A stretch of 64,000 nucleotides of DNA from Blautia sp. OF03-15BH (GTDB lineage Bacteria; Bacillota; Clostridia; Lachnospirales; Lachnospiraceae): the NCBI RefSeq assembly GCF_003463065.1, contig NZ_QSCM01000013.1, positions 1 through 64,000 of the forward strand. The letters are read 5' to 3'. The notes under the pieces were generated by a model that worked only from the letters and a program-made list of their open reading frames with translations, made no database searches and was not told the DNA's origin. Below, piece by piece: positions 42,977 to 52,300 of the stretch (within the stretch, counting starts at the first letter, position 1; each line of letters begins with the position of its first letter). Both the position numbers and the translations under genes were made by a program.

Positions 42977-44649
42977 CCTTTGGAAAGCAAGACAACCGTA
43001 TGAACATGTGAATTATTATCCAAACTAATACTCATATCTTCTTCAATAATCGGAAGCCTAAACTTAATGGATTTCAGCCACTGTCCGTTTTCCTGTCGCT
43101 CTGGATATATCTGAATTTCAGAAATCAGCGATTCCATAACCTGTCGTTTTTCCTGTTCGTTCATCACTGCATACAGTTTATCAAAGCAGATCAAGACCTT
43201 GTAGATATTATCTCCCGTCAGTTTTTCTGCTTCAATTGACATTTTCTTTGCCCTGGCAGCAATCAGCAGATTTTCTGTATCCTCAATCTTATCATACAGC
43301 TTGTAAAGGCGGTCATCAAGGTCTGTCTTGTGCTTGATATAATGCTTATCATCCGGATCAAGGGAATCGATTTCTTCCATCAGCCTTGTTTTTGTAGAAT
43401 AGCTCTGCCGGAGCTGCCTTTCATGCGCTGCGATCTCCTGCTCAATCACAGAGGTATCCACTTTCATATTGATTTTTTCCTGCATCATGGCGGCAAATTT
43501 TGGATTACTAACTAATTTTACAATGACTTCTGCCACAGCATCATCCAGCAATTCCTCATTGACTTGCTTTTTATAATCACATTTGTGTCCATAAAGCATA
43601 GTGCGATGCTTGCAGCCATAATAAAAGAAATCCTTGTACTTTGTACCGTCAGCTTTATGCTTGATGCTTTTATTGCCGTACATCCCAGCTCCGCAAACCG
43701 GGCATTTTACAATACCGGACAGCAGATGGATCTTATTATCTTTGCCATGATTGACTTTTTCATATTTTTTCGCCTGTGCCAATAACTTCACCTGCGCTTC
43801 ATGCCAAAGTTCCTCTGAGACAATCCCCTCATGCAATCCATCCACCAGTAAATAATCATCCTGCTCCACAAGCTTATAGTCATTTCTTGTACCATGAACC
43901 TTTTCCGTTCTGCGTCTGCCATAAGCAATTTTCCCGCAGTACACAGGATTTTTCAGTATCCTTCTGATTAATGCCGCATCGAACAACGGATTTTTCCCGT
44001 TCTGTCTTGGTATCTTACGAATACCATGATTTTCAAGATATTTTGTCAGTCCGTTTGCTCCTATATCTGTGTGCACGTACTGATCAAATATCACACGGAT
44101 TGCTTTTGCTTCTTCCTCATTGATAAAGAGCTGTCCCTTTTCCAAACTATATCCATACGGAGCAAAACCACCGTTCCATTTACCCTCACGGGCTTTCTGA
44201 ATTCTGCCCTCCATGGTCTGCACACGGATATTTTCACGCTCAATCTCTGCCACCGCTGACAGTACGGAAATCATCAGCTTTCCAGCATCCTTAGATGAAT
44301 CAATCCCATCCTCAACACAGATTAGGTTAACGCCAAAGTCCTGCATGACCTGTATGGTAGAAAGGACATCCGCAGCATTTCTGCCGAAGCGTGACAGCTT
44401 AAATACCAGAACAAAGGAGACACCATCCTTGCCGGATTTAATATCCTTCATCATACGGTTGAACGCTAATCTGCCCTCGATGGACTTACCGGATTTACCG
44501 GCATCTTCATACTCACCAACAACCTCATAGTCATTGTACTCGGCAAATGCTTTCATTCTGGATTTTTGTGCATCCAAAGAGTATCCATCAATCTGCATGG
44601 CGGTAGATACTCTTGTATAAATATATACTTTTGTTTTTTCTTTTTTCAT
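42973..44649 (-). CDS. Large serine recombinase (integrase of a mobile element)
   Basis: 558 aa site-specific recombinase. The N-terminal resolvase domain has the catalytic serine in VYIYTRVSTAMQIDGYS and the arginine segment FVLVFKLSRFGRNAADVL. The recombinase domain (about 170-290) includes GYSLEKGQLFINEEEAKAIR. A zinc ribbon is CPVCGAGMYGN...CKHRTMLYGHKCDY, followed by a coiled coil. The ATG at 44649 begins the conserved sequence; a longer frame to 44715 reads through unrelated DNA. It ends VVLLSKG-TGA with the extension in another frame downstream. It is probably the integrase of an integrative element whose other genes nearby are broken. Confidence 0.9.
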   Translation of the reverse strand: MKKEKTKVYIYTRVSTAMQIDGYSLDAQKSRMKAFAEYNDYEVVGEYEDAGKSGKSIEGRLAFNRMMKDIKSGKDGVSFVLVFKLSRFGRNAADVLSTIQVMQDFGVNLICVEDGIDSSKDAGKLMISVLSAVAEIERENIRVQTMEGRIQKAREGKWNGGFAPYGYSLEKGQLFINEEEAKAIRVIFDQYVHTDIGANGLTKYLENHGIRKIPRQNGKNPLFDAALIRRILKNPVYCGKIAYGRRRTEKVHGTRNDYKLVEQDDYLLVDGLHEGIVSEELWHEAQVKLLAQAKKYEKVNHGKDNKIHLLSGIVKCPVCGAGMYGNKSIKHKADGTKYKDFFYYGCKHRTMLYGHKCDYKKQVNEELLDDAVAEVIVKLVSNPKFAAMMQEKINMKVDTSVIEQEIAAHERQLRQSYSTKTRLMEEIDSLDPDDKHYIKHKTDLDDRLYKLYDKIEDTENLLIAARAKKMSIEAEKLTGDNIYKVLICFDKLYAVMNEQEKRQVMESLISEIQIYPERQENGQWLKSIKFRLPIIEEDMSISLDNNSHVHTVVLLSKG

Positions 44650-44766
44650 CCCACTAGTGCCAATGAGATCTTTAGATATGAGGTCGTGCAATGGCTTCCA
44701 CTCCCATGAATCCACACACCCGCCGTCCGGCTGAGTTGGTGATGTTGTTGCAATGCTCCAGATTGA

Positions 44767-44955
44767 TCAGGCGTTTTCCGGTTCTTCGCCATGGTACGCC
44801 ACCTCCTTCTTCTTTCGTGCGGTGTACTCTTGCAGAAAAGCAATCTTGCCCTCCTTCATCAGCTTGTCCACCAATGCCACCCGCTCTTCCAAATCGCCCA
44901 CAGTCAGCACATTGGCAGGTGCTTCGCTCCTTCTATTATGGTTATGACGGATTTT
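44767..44955 (-). pseudogene. C-terminal remnant of a mobile-element protein
   Basis: The minus strand stays open for about 62 codons: RRSEAPANVLTVGDLEERVA, LVDKLMKEGKIAFLQEYTAR and KKKEVAYHGEEPENA, then a stop. No start codon or upstream part is present. The style suits the tail of a conjugative-element protein, but I cannot name the family. It lies upstream of the recombinase and overlaps another short frame (MAKNRKTPDQSG...) behind GGAGGTGG that also breaks off. Confidence 0.4.
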
Positions 44956-45059
44956 TCAAAAAACAGGCTAATGACAGGACAACTTATCTGAGAACGTAGA
45001 TTTCTTCACATTTACATGATATAATCAGAAAAATGGAAAAACAGGACAGGAGGGCAAAA

Positions 45060-46108
45060 CATTTCCTGTCGGTACGCTTGCCTGTGATGCACTGAATGTC
45101 CCTGCGGATACCATTGCAAAGGCGAACGAGCAATGCGAGAAAATCAATCTGCTGCTCGAAACATTAAACACCGGACAGGATGCTTCTGCACTCTGTCCTA
45201 TGGCAAGGGAAGCTACTCTGGCGATGCTGGATATTCTCAGCGAACCCCCGCCGTTCTCCTATATGGATATACCAAAGCACAGAGAACGGATAGAAAGGGT
45301 CTTTACTGCGGACAATGCACTGAAATATGTGGAGTTTGTCACAAAAATCGCAACCAATTCTTTGCAATTTGAAGAAATCCAGAACTATGCCGAAGCAATC
45401 ACGCTCCAGCGCTATACCGCCGTATGCGGGCATCTGGCCTACTCCCTTGGGGAATACCACACAGCCATGCTTGATTTTACAGAAAAATCGGATTGCAATG
45501 AAGCAGACCGCACTGCAGAGGGCTTTGCCAAAATGTTCGGCAGCTATTTCCCGCCGGAGTTTTCTATCACGGAGGGCAATGCCTGGATGTCTGTTGCAAA
45601 TAACTCTGTTCAATATGTGGCAACCATCCGTCCCGGCGAAAAAGTTGCGAAGCTGGTCAAGCGGATGCACTATGTATCCTTTGTGGGGATGTTCCGGTCT
45701 GATCTCTTTGAGGGCCTGTGTGTTGGTCATGCACCGAAGAAATGCAAAATCTGCGGAAAGTGATTTCTGACCACCAGCGCAAGGCACACCAAATACTGCG
45801 GCGGCTATGCACCGGGGGCCAAGCTGCACCGCACCTGTCGGCAGATCGGCAACCTGAAAGGCAGAGAACAACGGGAGCTTGCGAACGATCATCCGGTGAA
45901 ACAGATTTATGAGAAACGGCTGAACACCATAAACCGCTATGTGAAGTGTGGTACTCTGGACGCTGATCTTGCAGAGGTTATGAAAAAGCTTGCAAAGGAT
46001 AAAATGCTTCGAGCGCTGAGCAATGTCGCCTATGCCAAAGGTGATTACGAAAAAGAGATGGGACAGGCGGCTTTGAAGAAAGAAGCATTGAATAAATATA
46101 ACTTATAG
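45060..46108 (+). pseudogene. DUF6076-family gene with an in-frame stop
   Basis: One long frame encodes the DUF6076 pattern: FVTKIATNSLQFEEIQNYAE, VSFVGMFRSDLFEGLCVGHA, APKKCKICGK, then TGA at 45761-45763. It continues in the same frame with FLTTSARHTKYCGGYAPG, KLHRTCRQIGNLKGREQREL and RALSNVAYAKGDYEKEM to 46108. The stop falls between cysteines of what looks like a zinc site (C-x2-C ... C-x-H). The 5' part (from about 45060) lacks a clear start. The family is associated with mobile elements in Clostridia; its function is unknown. Confidence 0.75.
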
Positions 46109-46117
46109 GTATAAACA

Positions 46118-46561
46118 ATGAAAATTATTGAGGTTACAGAAAACAAAAAGGAATATCTGGATTTGCTGTTATTGGCTGATGAGCAGGAAAACATGGTAGA
46201 TCGCTATCTTGATAATGGCAGGATGTATATCCTCGATGATAATGGAGTTAAAAGCGAATGTGTCATAACCGGCGAAAGAAATGGTGTGCTTGAAATTAAG
46301 AACATTGCAACAGTTCCAGAACATCAAGGCAAAGGCTATGCAAAAGCTTTGATTGACTTTATCATCGAGAAATACAGCGGACAATATGCTGTTCTGCAAG
46401 TTGGAACGGGCGATAGTCCACTGACAATACCATTCTATGAAAAATGTGGTTTTGTCCGTTCTCACATAATACCAAATTTCTTTACAGACAATTATGACCA
46501 CCCAATATATGAAGGTGGTGTACAGTTGGTGGATATGGTGTATTTGCAAAAAAAGTTCTAA
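46118..46561 (+). CDS. GNAT-family N-acetyltransferase
   Basis: 147 aa acetyl-CoA-dependent transferase. The cofactor motif is VPEHQGKGYAKALIDFI (Q-x-x-G-x-G/A type) near residue 67, followed by the beta-bulge VLQVGTGDSPLTIPFYEKCGF. Length and order match the family. It starts 9 nt after the DUF6076 frame, so it was probably cotranscribed. The substrate is unknown; some relatives act on antibiotics or other small amines. Confidence 0.87.
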   Translation: MKIIEVTENKKEYLDLLLLADEQENMVDRYLDNGRMYILDDNGVKSECVITGERNGVLEIKNIATVPEHQGKGYAKALIDFIIEKYSGQYAVLQVGTGDSPLTIPFYEKCGFVRSHIIPNFFTDNYDHPIYEGGVQLVDMVYLQKKF

Positions 46562-46594
46562 ATGCTGATATGGTAAACCGGAAGGAGGTGCGCT

Positions 46595-46780
46595 ATGCTG
46601 AATGATTTTATATGGAATATGACCGGATACATACCAAAACACCAAGTCAATCCGCACGGTGACGGTATCATTCCCTATGTGGCAAAGCGCATCTTCCAAC
46701 TGGAACCGGAGCCGCCAACGGTGGGCAGTCTGAATGAATATATCCTGTCTGCCTTGCGGGAAAAGAATTTGCTTTATTGA
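46595..46780 (+). CDS. Hypothetical protein, probably cut by the IS256 element
   Basis: 61 aa (MLNDFIWNMTGYIPKHQVNP ... NEYILSALREKNLLY) behind a strong AAGGAGGTG site. I do not recognise the family. Its TGA stop (46778-46780) is formed where the IS256-family element begins at about 46779. The DNA on the far side of the element would continue the frame for roughly 18 more codons (LLFHFAVSCSKD...), so the gene was likely interrupted near its 3' end. Confidence 0.5.
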   Translation: MLNDFIWNMTGYIPKHQVNPHGDGIIPYVAKRIFQLEPEPPTVGSLNEYILSALREKNLLY

Positions 46781-48266
46781 GACTGTGAGAAAAAGTCTGT
46801 AAATAAGATTCTTCTATGACAATGAAGGGTGAAAAGTTCTTTCATAGCGCTTTTCGCCCTTGCTTTATATATAACAGTTGCCAATCTGCATGTCAAGAGC
46901 AGGCGGATCTTCCGCCTGTCTTTAACATGTCTCAAAACGGCTTATTCTGGTAATCGTCCCTCGTACATAATACTCAGTTCTCCGTAGACCTGTGCCCAGT
47001 TCCGGATGGTAGTCGTCCATTTTTTTGTTGCCTCAAATGTGGCCAGATACAGGGCTTTCAGAAGTGCGGTGTCACTTGGAAATACGCTTCTCTGGCGGTT
47101 CAGCTTACGGTACGTGGAATTCAGGGATTCGATCGCATTGGTCGTATAAATGACCTTCCTGACGGTGGCTGAAAACTTGAAGATCGGAGAGATCGCATCC
47201 CAGTTATCTTTCCAGTGTTTCATGGAATTCGGGTATTTCGGAGTCCATTTTTCGGTTACCCGCTCAAGGGCTGCCAGAGCTTTCTTTTCGTCAGCTGCCT
47301 GGTAGATCGTTTTCAAGTCTGTTGCAAAGGATTTTCGATCTTTATCGGGAACATATTTCAGAGTATTTCTTACCTGATGCACGATGCAACGCTGGTACTC
47401 TGTTTTGGGAAAAGCGGCAGCAATCGCTTCTTTGATTCCAGTCAGGCCATCTGCACAGATGACCAATACATCTTTTACACCCCGGTTTTTCAGCTCATTC
47501 ATAACCGACAGCCAGTATTTTGCACTTTCATTGTCTCCGATACTGATCGTCAGGACTTCCTTCTTTCCTTCTGTATTGATTCCCAGAATGACGTAAGCGG
47601 CAAGCTTACGGATCACTCCATTATCCCGCACAGAATAATGGATCGCATCAATATACAGGATCGGATATACCTCATCTAATGGTCGGTTCTGCCAGTCCTC
47701 GATCTGTGGAAGGATCTTGTCTGTAACATCAGAAATGAAACTTTCGGATGTTTCAAAACCATAAATATCTTCGATAGTTTCGGAGATCTGTCGTGTAGTC
47801 ATGCCTTTTGCGTACATGGAGATAATCTTTTGATCAATATCAGAAATGTCTTTCTGGCGTTTTTTTACTACCTGTGGTTCAAAAGTTGACTTACGATCCT
47901 GTGGTACTTCAATCTCCATAGAACCATAACGACTGTTGACCTGTTTGCGTTTATAGCCATTTCTGTAGTCGTCATTATCAGAACGTTCTGATTTTTCATA
48001 GCCAAGGTGGTCGTCCATTTCCGCTTCCATCATCTCCTTAATAGTGCCGCCTAAAAGGTCTTTCAGGGCATCCTGGATATCTTCTGCGGGCTGAATATCA
48101 TACTCTTCAAGAAGCTGGTGGATGATGTTTCTTTTACCTTCTGTCATTTGTACTCGATGTACAGGTTTCTTTTGTCTTGCCATAATAAAAGGCCCTCCTA
48201 ATGATATTTATTTTATCATAGAAGAACCTTCTAAACATTATTTTACAGAAAAAGTTTCATACTCTC
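46779..48266. mobile_element. IS256-family insertion sequence
   Basis: About 1.49 kb element carrying one transposase. The outer ends are imperfect inverted repeats: left GAGACTGTGAGAAA, right complement GAGAGTATGAAACT; both then share TCTGTAAA-TAA and TTCTTCTATGA. Possible 8 bp target copies are GCTTTATT before and GCTTTTTC after (6 of 8 match). It sits between a truncated ORF and the palindrome array. Confidence 0.75.
46942..48183 (-). CDS. IS256-family (mutator type) transposase
   Basis: 413 aa, full length for the family. DDE residues lie in YPILYIDAIHYSVRDNG (first Asp), DVLVICADGLTGIKEAI (second Asp) and NAIESLNSTYRKLNR (Glu). The Mutator signature QRCIVHQVRNTLKYVP is intact. The N-terminal part carries the DNA-binding region (LGYEKSERSDNDDYRNGYKRK). 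GGAGGGCC precedes the ATG at 48183. No frameshift is visible, so the element may still move. Confidence 0.95.
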   Translation of the reverse strand: MARQKKPVHRVQMTEGKRNIIHQLLEEYDIQPAEDIQDALKDLLGGTIKEMMEAEMDDHLGYEKSERSDNDDYRNGYKRKQVNSRYGSMEIEVPQDRKSTFEPQVVKKRQKDISDIDQKIISMYAKGMTTRQISETIEDIYGFETSESFISDVTDKILPQIEDWQNRPLDEVYPILYIDAIHYSVRDNGVIRKLAAYVILGINTEGKKEVLTISIGDNESAKYWLSVMNELKNRGVKDVLVICADGLTGIKEAIAAAFPKTEYQRCIVHQVRNTLKYVPDKDRKSFATDLKTIYQAADEKKALAALERVTEKWTPKYPNSMKHWKDNWDAISPIFKFSATVRKVIYTTNAIESLNSTYRKLNRQRSVFPSDTALLKALYLATFEATKKWTTTIRNWAQVYGELSIMYEGRLPE

Positions 48267-48762
48267 GCTTTTTCATTTTGCCGTAAGTTGCAGTAAGGAT
48301 ATTTTTGATTTTCTAATTGAATCTTAATGATACCTCTGGACAAATTGTCCAGAAGTCATTTTGACATTTACGAAATTCCGGACACCTCATCAAGAATTTA
48401 TAATACAAAATCTCTACGCCTTATTTGGGTGCAAGTTGCACCGTAGTACTTCATCCCAACTTGGGACGAAGTTGATTTTCAGAAAATAGAAGCACTGTCT
48501 TGTGTTCAATTCGTCCACAAGCATAAAGCTCAGCCCTTCAACTTCTACACAAATTATGTCGAAGTGATTTTCGTTTTTCTGTTTCCTACATTTTTAACTT
48601 TGTGCCAAGTTGGCACGAAGTTTTTCACCCAACTTGGGATGAAGTTGTATCCGAGCATTGCCACTTTTGTTACTTGTGGGCGAGTTGCCCACAAAGTTTC
48701 CCGACAATTTGTCGGGAAGTGGATCGCCATACATCACATAAATAATCAGTGACAACTTCTCC

Positions 48763-48786
48763 CATGTTTTCATGTTTTCATGTTTT
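48763..48786. repeat. Three tandem copies of CATGTTTT
   Basis: An exact 8 bp unit occurs three times (48763, 48771, 48779), followed by a decayed copy CATTTTTT. It lies inside the palindrome array between two palindromes. Confidence 0.7.
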
Positions 48787-48836
48787 CATTTTTTCGTTTA
48801 TAGAAAATTGAACTTCTATGCAAATTGCGCAGAAGT

Positions 48837-49020
48837 CAGTAAGTAAAGGTATTCAGAATGAATGCGTAGCCGACACTGCAGGTGGCGTTCAAAGGGGATT
48901 GGGGATGCTTCCCCAACAAGCAATTTACGAAGATTGACCCAGAGGGGAAATCAAGAAAATGCGTAAACCTGTACAGGTTTACACTGCTTGCCAAGTAGCG
49001 ATTTACTTTATATTGGCTTA
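48837..49020. other. Unrelated insert within the palindrome array
   Basis: This ~180 bp breaks the regular array. It carries its own hairpins: TTGGGG-atgctt-CCCCAA and a perfect 20 bp palindrome GTAAACCTGTACAGGTTTAC (48963-48982). A short frame (GMLPQQAI...) resembles junk repeatedly seen near conjugative elements. No intact gene. Confidence 0.45.
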
Positions 49021-49338
49021 AAAAATTCCCAACTTGGAAATTTTTACGGAACAACTTTGTACCAAATTGGCGAGAAGTTCTAACATCAATCATTTACTTC
49101 AGACCAACTTGGTCCAAAGTTAAATTTTTAAAATCCTATACACCGAAAGATAACTTTATCCCAATTGGGGATGAAGTAAAAATACTCAGATTCATAACTT
49201 TCCGACAATATGTCGGGAAGTTTTTTGGCAAAAATCAATCCCCGGCATATTGCCGAGGATTGATACGAAATTTAAATCTCAGCTTCGGTGCAACTTGCAC
49301 TGAAGTTACCGATATGGGATCAGTCTAAATTACAATCA

Positions 49339-52300
49339 CTATTTATCTAATTCAGACTCACACATTATTTCAGCTTGCTCTATTATCAAATCTACCGCAG
49401 TTGCCTGTTTATCCGGTGGATATTTATATTTTCTGAGCAACCTTTTTACAGTAATTCTCATCTGTGCCCTAACACTTTCTCGTACATCCCAATCAACCTT
49501 AATATTATTTTTAATGCTGATTGTTAGTTCTTTAGCAATTTGTTTTAGGACATCATTTTCATAGAAATCTCTGGCAGATTCATTGGAAGATATCGCATCA
49601 TAAAATGCCAGTTCATCGTCTGATAACCCTAGCTTTTCTCCTCTTTTATGAAGCTCATTCATATCTTTTGCCATATCAACCAGAGCCTTTATAACCTCTA
49701 CCGTCTCTAAAGAACGTTTTTCATATTGAATTACTGAGGCTTCAAGCATTTCAGAAAATTTCTTTGCTTGTACAACATTTTTTTTAGTTATTGCCTTAAT
49801 CTTGCCGTCAAGCAAACGTCGTAAAAGTTCCAGAGCTAAATTTTTTTGTGGCAGTTCTTTTACTTCCTCAAGAAATTCATCAGATAAAATTGAAATATCC
49901 GGTTTATTCAATCCAACGGAAGCAAATATGTCAACGACTTCTTCAGAAATAACTGATTTGGAAACCAATTGACCAATTTCATATTCTATTTGATCTTTCG
50001 TTTTCTTCTGTTTGTCTCTTGGTAGTATTTTTATAATACCTGATTTGATGGCTTTAAAATAACTAATCTCTACATTGATTGCCTGAGCTTGCTCAGAGGT
50101 CGAACATAATGCGTATGCCTTACCAATTTCTACAACCAAGTTAAGAAATTCTTTTTTCTCGTCTTCCGGTTTACCCAAAACAAAATCCACACCAGAAACA
50201 ATACACGCCATTCGTTCACTTGCCGAGCCGCTTATATAAGAAGAGTAATCCAATCCATGCAATATTCCTTGAATTTGCTCATACTTCTCAAGCATAAGAT
50301 CTATTGCTACTTGTGGATCAATACCTGTTGTTTTTCGGTCAGACGGTGTATATTGTGCTAATGCACTTCTTAAATTATCTGCAATACCAATATAATCTAC
50401 AACTAAACCGCCGGGCTTGTCTTTAAACACACGATTAACTCGTGCTATGGCTTGCATAAGGTTATGACCGCTCATTGGTTTATCGACATACATTGTGTGA
50501 AGGCAAGGTACATCAAATCCCGTCAACCACATATCACAAACAATAACAATTTTTAATTCATCTTCAACATCTTTCATTCTCTTTGCAAGTAGCTTTTTCT
50601 GAGATGCAGTAGTTGAATGCGGCTGAAATTCAGGTGGATCAGATGCTGCAGAAGTCATAATGACCTTAATTGTACCTTTATCAATGTCGTCACTATGCCA
50701 TTCCGGACGGTATTCTATAATTTTTGAGTAAAGTTTTACTGCAATCTTTCTGGACATAGCTACAAACATAACTTTACCATTAATCGCCTGTTGTCTAAGG
50801 TCGTAATGAGCGATAAAATCTTTCACCACTACATCAATACGACTATCTGTTCCAACAATGGCTTCTAACCTTGCCCATTTACGCTTTTGGCTTTCAGCGT
50901 AAGTTTCTTCCTGTCCCTCAACAATGCTGTCATACTCATTATCAATCTTTGGCTTTAATTCCTGCGGAAGATCTAACTTTGCAATCCTGCTTTCATAATA
51001 AATCGGAACAGTAGTTTTATCTTTAACCGCTTGAGTCAAATCGTAAATATCAATATAGTCACCAAACAGGGCAGGTGTATTCTTATCGCTCAACTCAACA
51101 GGGGTTCCAGTAAATCCAATAAAAGAAGCATTCGGCAATGCGTCTCGCATATGTTTCGCAAAACCAAAAGAAACTTTTCCATCTTTTTCTTTTGCTTCTA
51201 ACCCATACTGACTGCGATGCGCTTCATCTGCTATAACGACCACATTTCGTCTGGTAGTCAGTGCTTCCATCGACTGGTCACTCTCATCTGGCGAAAACTT
51301 TTGGATAGTCGTAAATACAATGCCACCAGCTTGAACGCTTAATAGTTCTCGTAGTTTCTTTCTTGTGTCTGCCTGCTTGGGTGTTTGACGCAAATAATCG
51401 GCACTTTTTGAAAAAGTGGTAAACAGCTGATCATCCAAGTCATTTCTGTCAGTAATAACAACAATGGTCGGGTTATTCAATTCTAAAACTAATTGACGAG
51501 TATACATGAGCATAGAATAACTTTTCCCGCTACCCTGTGTATGCCAAATTACACCCGCTTTTCCGCTTCCATTTTCAGAAGCTGCCAAGTGAGTGGTATA
51601 CAATGCTTTATTTACAGCAAAAAATTGATGATAACCAGGCAAAATTTTGAAAGACTTATCTTCCTCGTGAACAAAGAAGCTATACTTTGAAACAATGTCC
51701 AAAAATCTCTTTTTATTCGTCATTCCATACAGCATAACTTGCAATTGCGGAAAAGAAAGTCCCGATTCTTTTTCTCCATCAATTGTTCTCCAGAACATAA
51801 AGCGATCCAGATCAGAAGTAATTGTACCAACTTTTGCATTGATACCATCACTTGTGATCATAAAGGCATTGTAATAAAACAAAGAAGGAATATCTCTTTT
51901 ATAAGTCTGAAGCTGATTAAACCCCTCAACAATATCTACTTCTTCATTTGTCGCATTTTTCAGTTCTATTACAACAACAGGAATACCATTTAAGAACGCA
52001 ACAATATCAGGTCTGCGTTCTTTTCCGTTTTCAATTACAGTGTATTGATTGATTGCCAAGAACTCATTATTTTCAATATCTTTGGCATCAAAAATATAAG
52101 CTTTTTCGGTTTTTATGCTTCCGTCCTTCTGCTTAACCTCTACATCAATACCATCGGTTAATAATTTTTGAAACGCAACATTGTTTTGGATAATAGACAA
52201 GCTCTGCTGGCGTGTAATCTTTTTAACCAGTTCTGAAATCGTATCATTAGAATATTGTTTGTTAATACGTTTTAATGCACTATGTAACCTGTCGTACAGA

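Larger units (their letters stand above)
48332..49307. repeat. Array of ~16 related palindromes with variable inner arms
   Basis: Non-coding DNA packed with palindromes of about 15-29 bp. Nearly all have the centre CAANTTG and most have outer arms ACTTY and RAAGT. Between these, each has its own complementary arm pair. Approximate sites: 48336-48352, 48428-48442, 48448-48473, 48499-48521 and 48541-48565 (both weak), 48596-48622, 48628-48638, 48672-48697, 48697-48719, 48812-48836, 49021-49045, 49053-49079, 49096-49120, 49152-49177, 49196-49222, 49235-49263, 49281-49307. Examples: GTGCCAAGTTGGCAC, CCGACAATATGTCGG, GACCAACTTGGTC. The array lies just 3' of hsdR. Function unknown. Confidence 0.85.

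Noticed and set aside
45164..45892. 242-codon minus-strand frame
   Set aside because: Opposite the DUF6076 pseudogene, whose forward reading matches a known family on both sides of its stop.
48836..49093. 85-codon minus-strand frame within the palindrome array
   Set aside because: Its codons come from palindromes and a repeat-like insert; no ribosome site or recognisable protein.
48332..49307. CRISPR array
   Set aside because: There is no constant repeat with unique spacers; the copies are palindromes with variable arms and irregular spacing, and no cas gene is in the window.
48332..49307. Integron attC array or a series of terminators
   Set aside because: No gene cassettes lie between the palindromes, the GTTRRRY-type attC ends are absent, no integrase is nearby, and T-runs follow only one or two copies.
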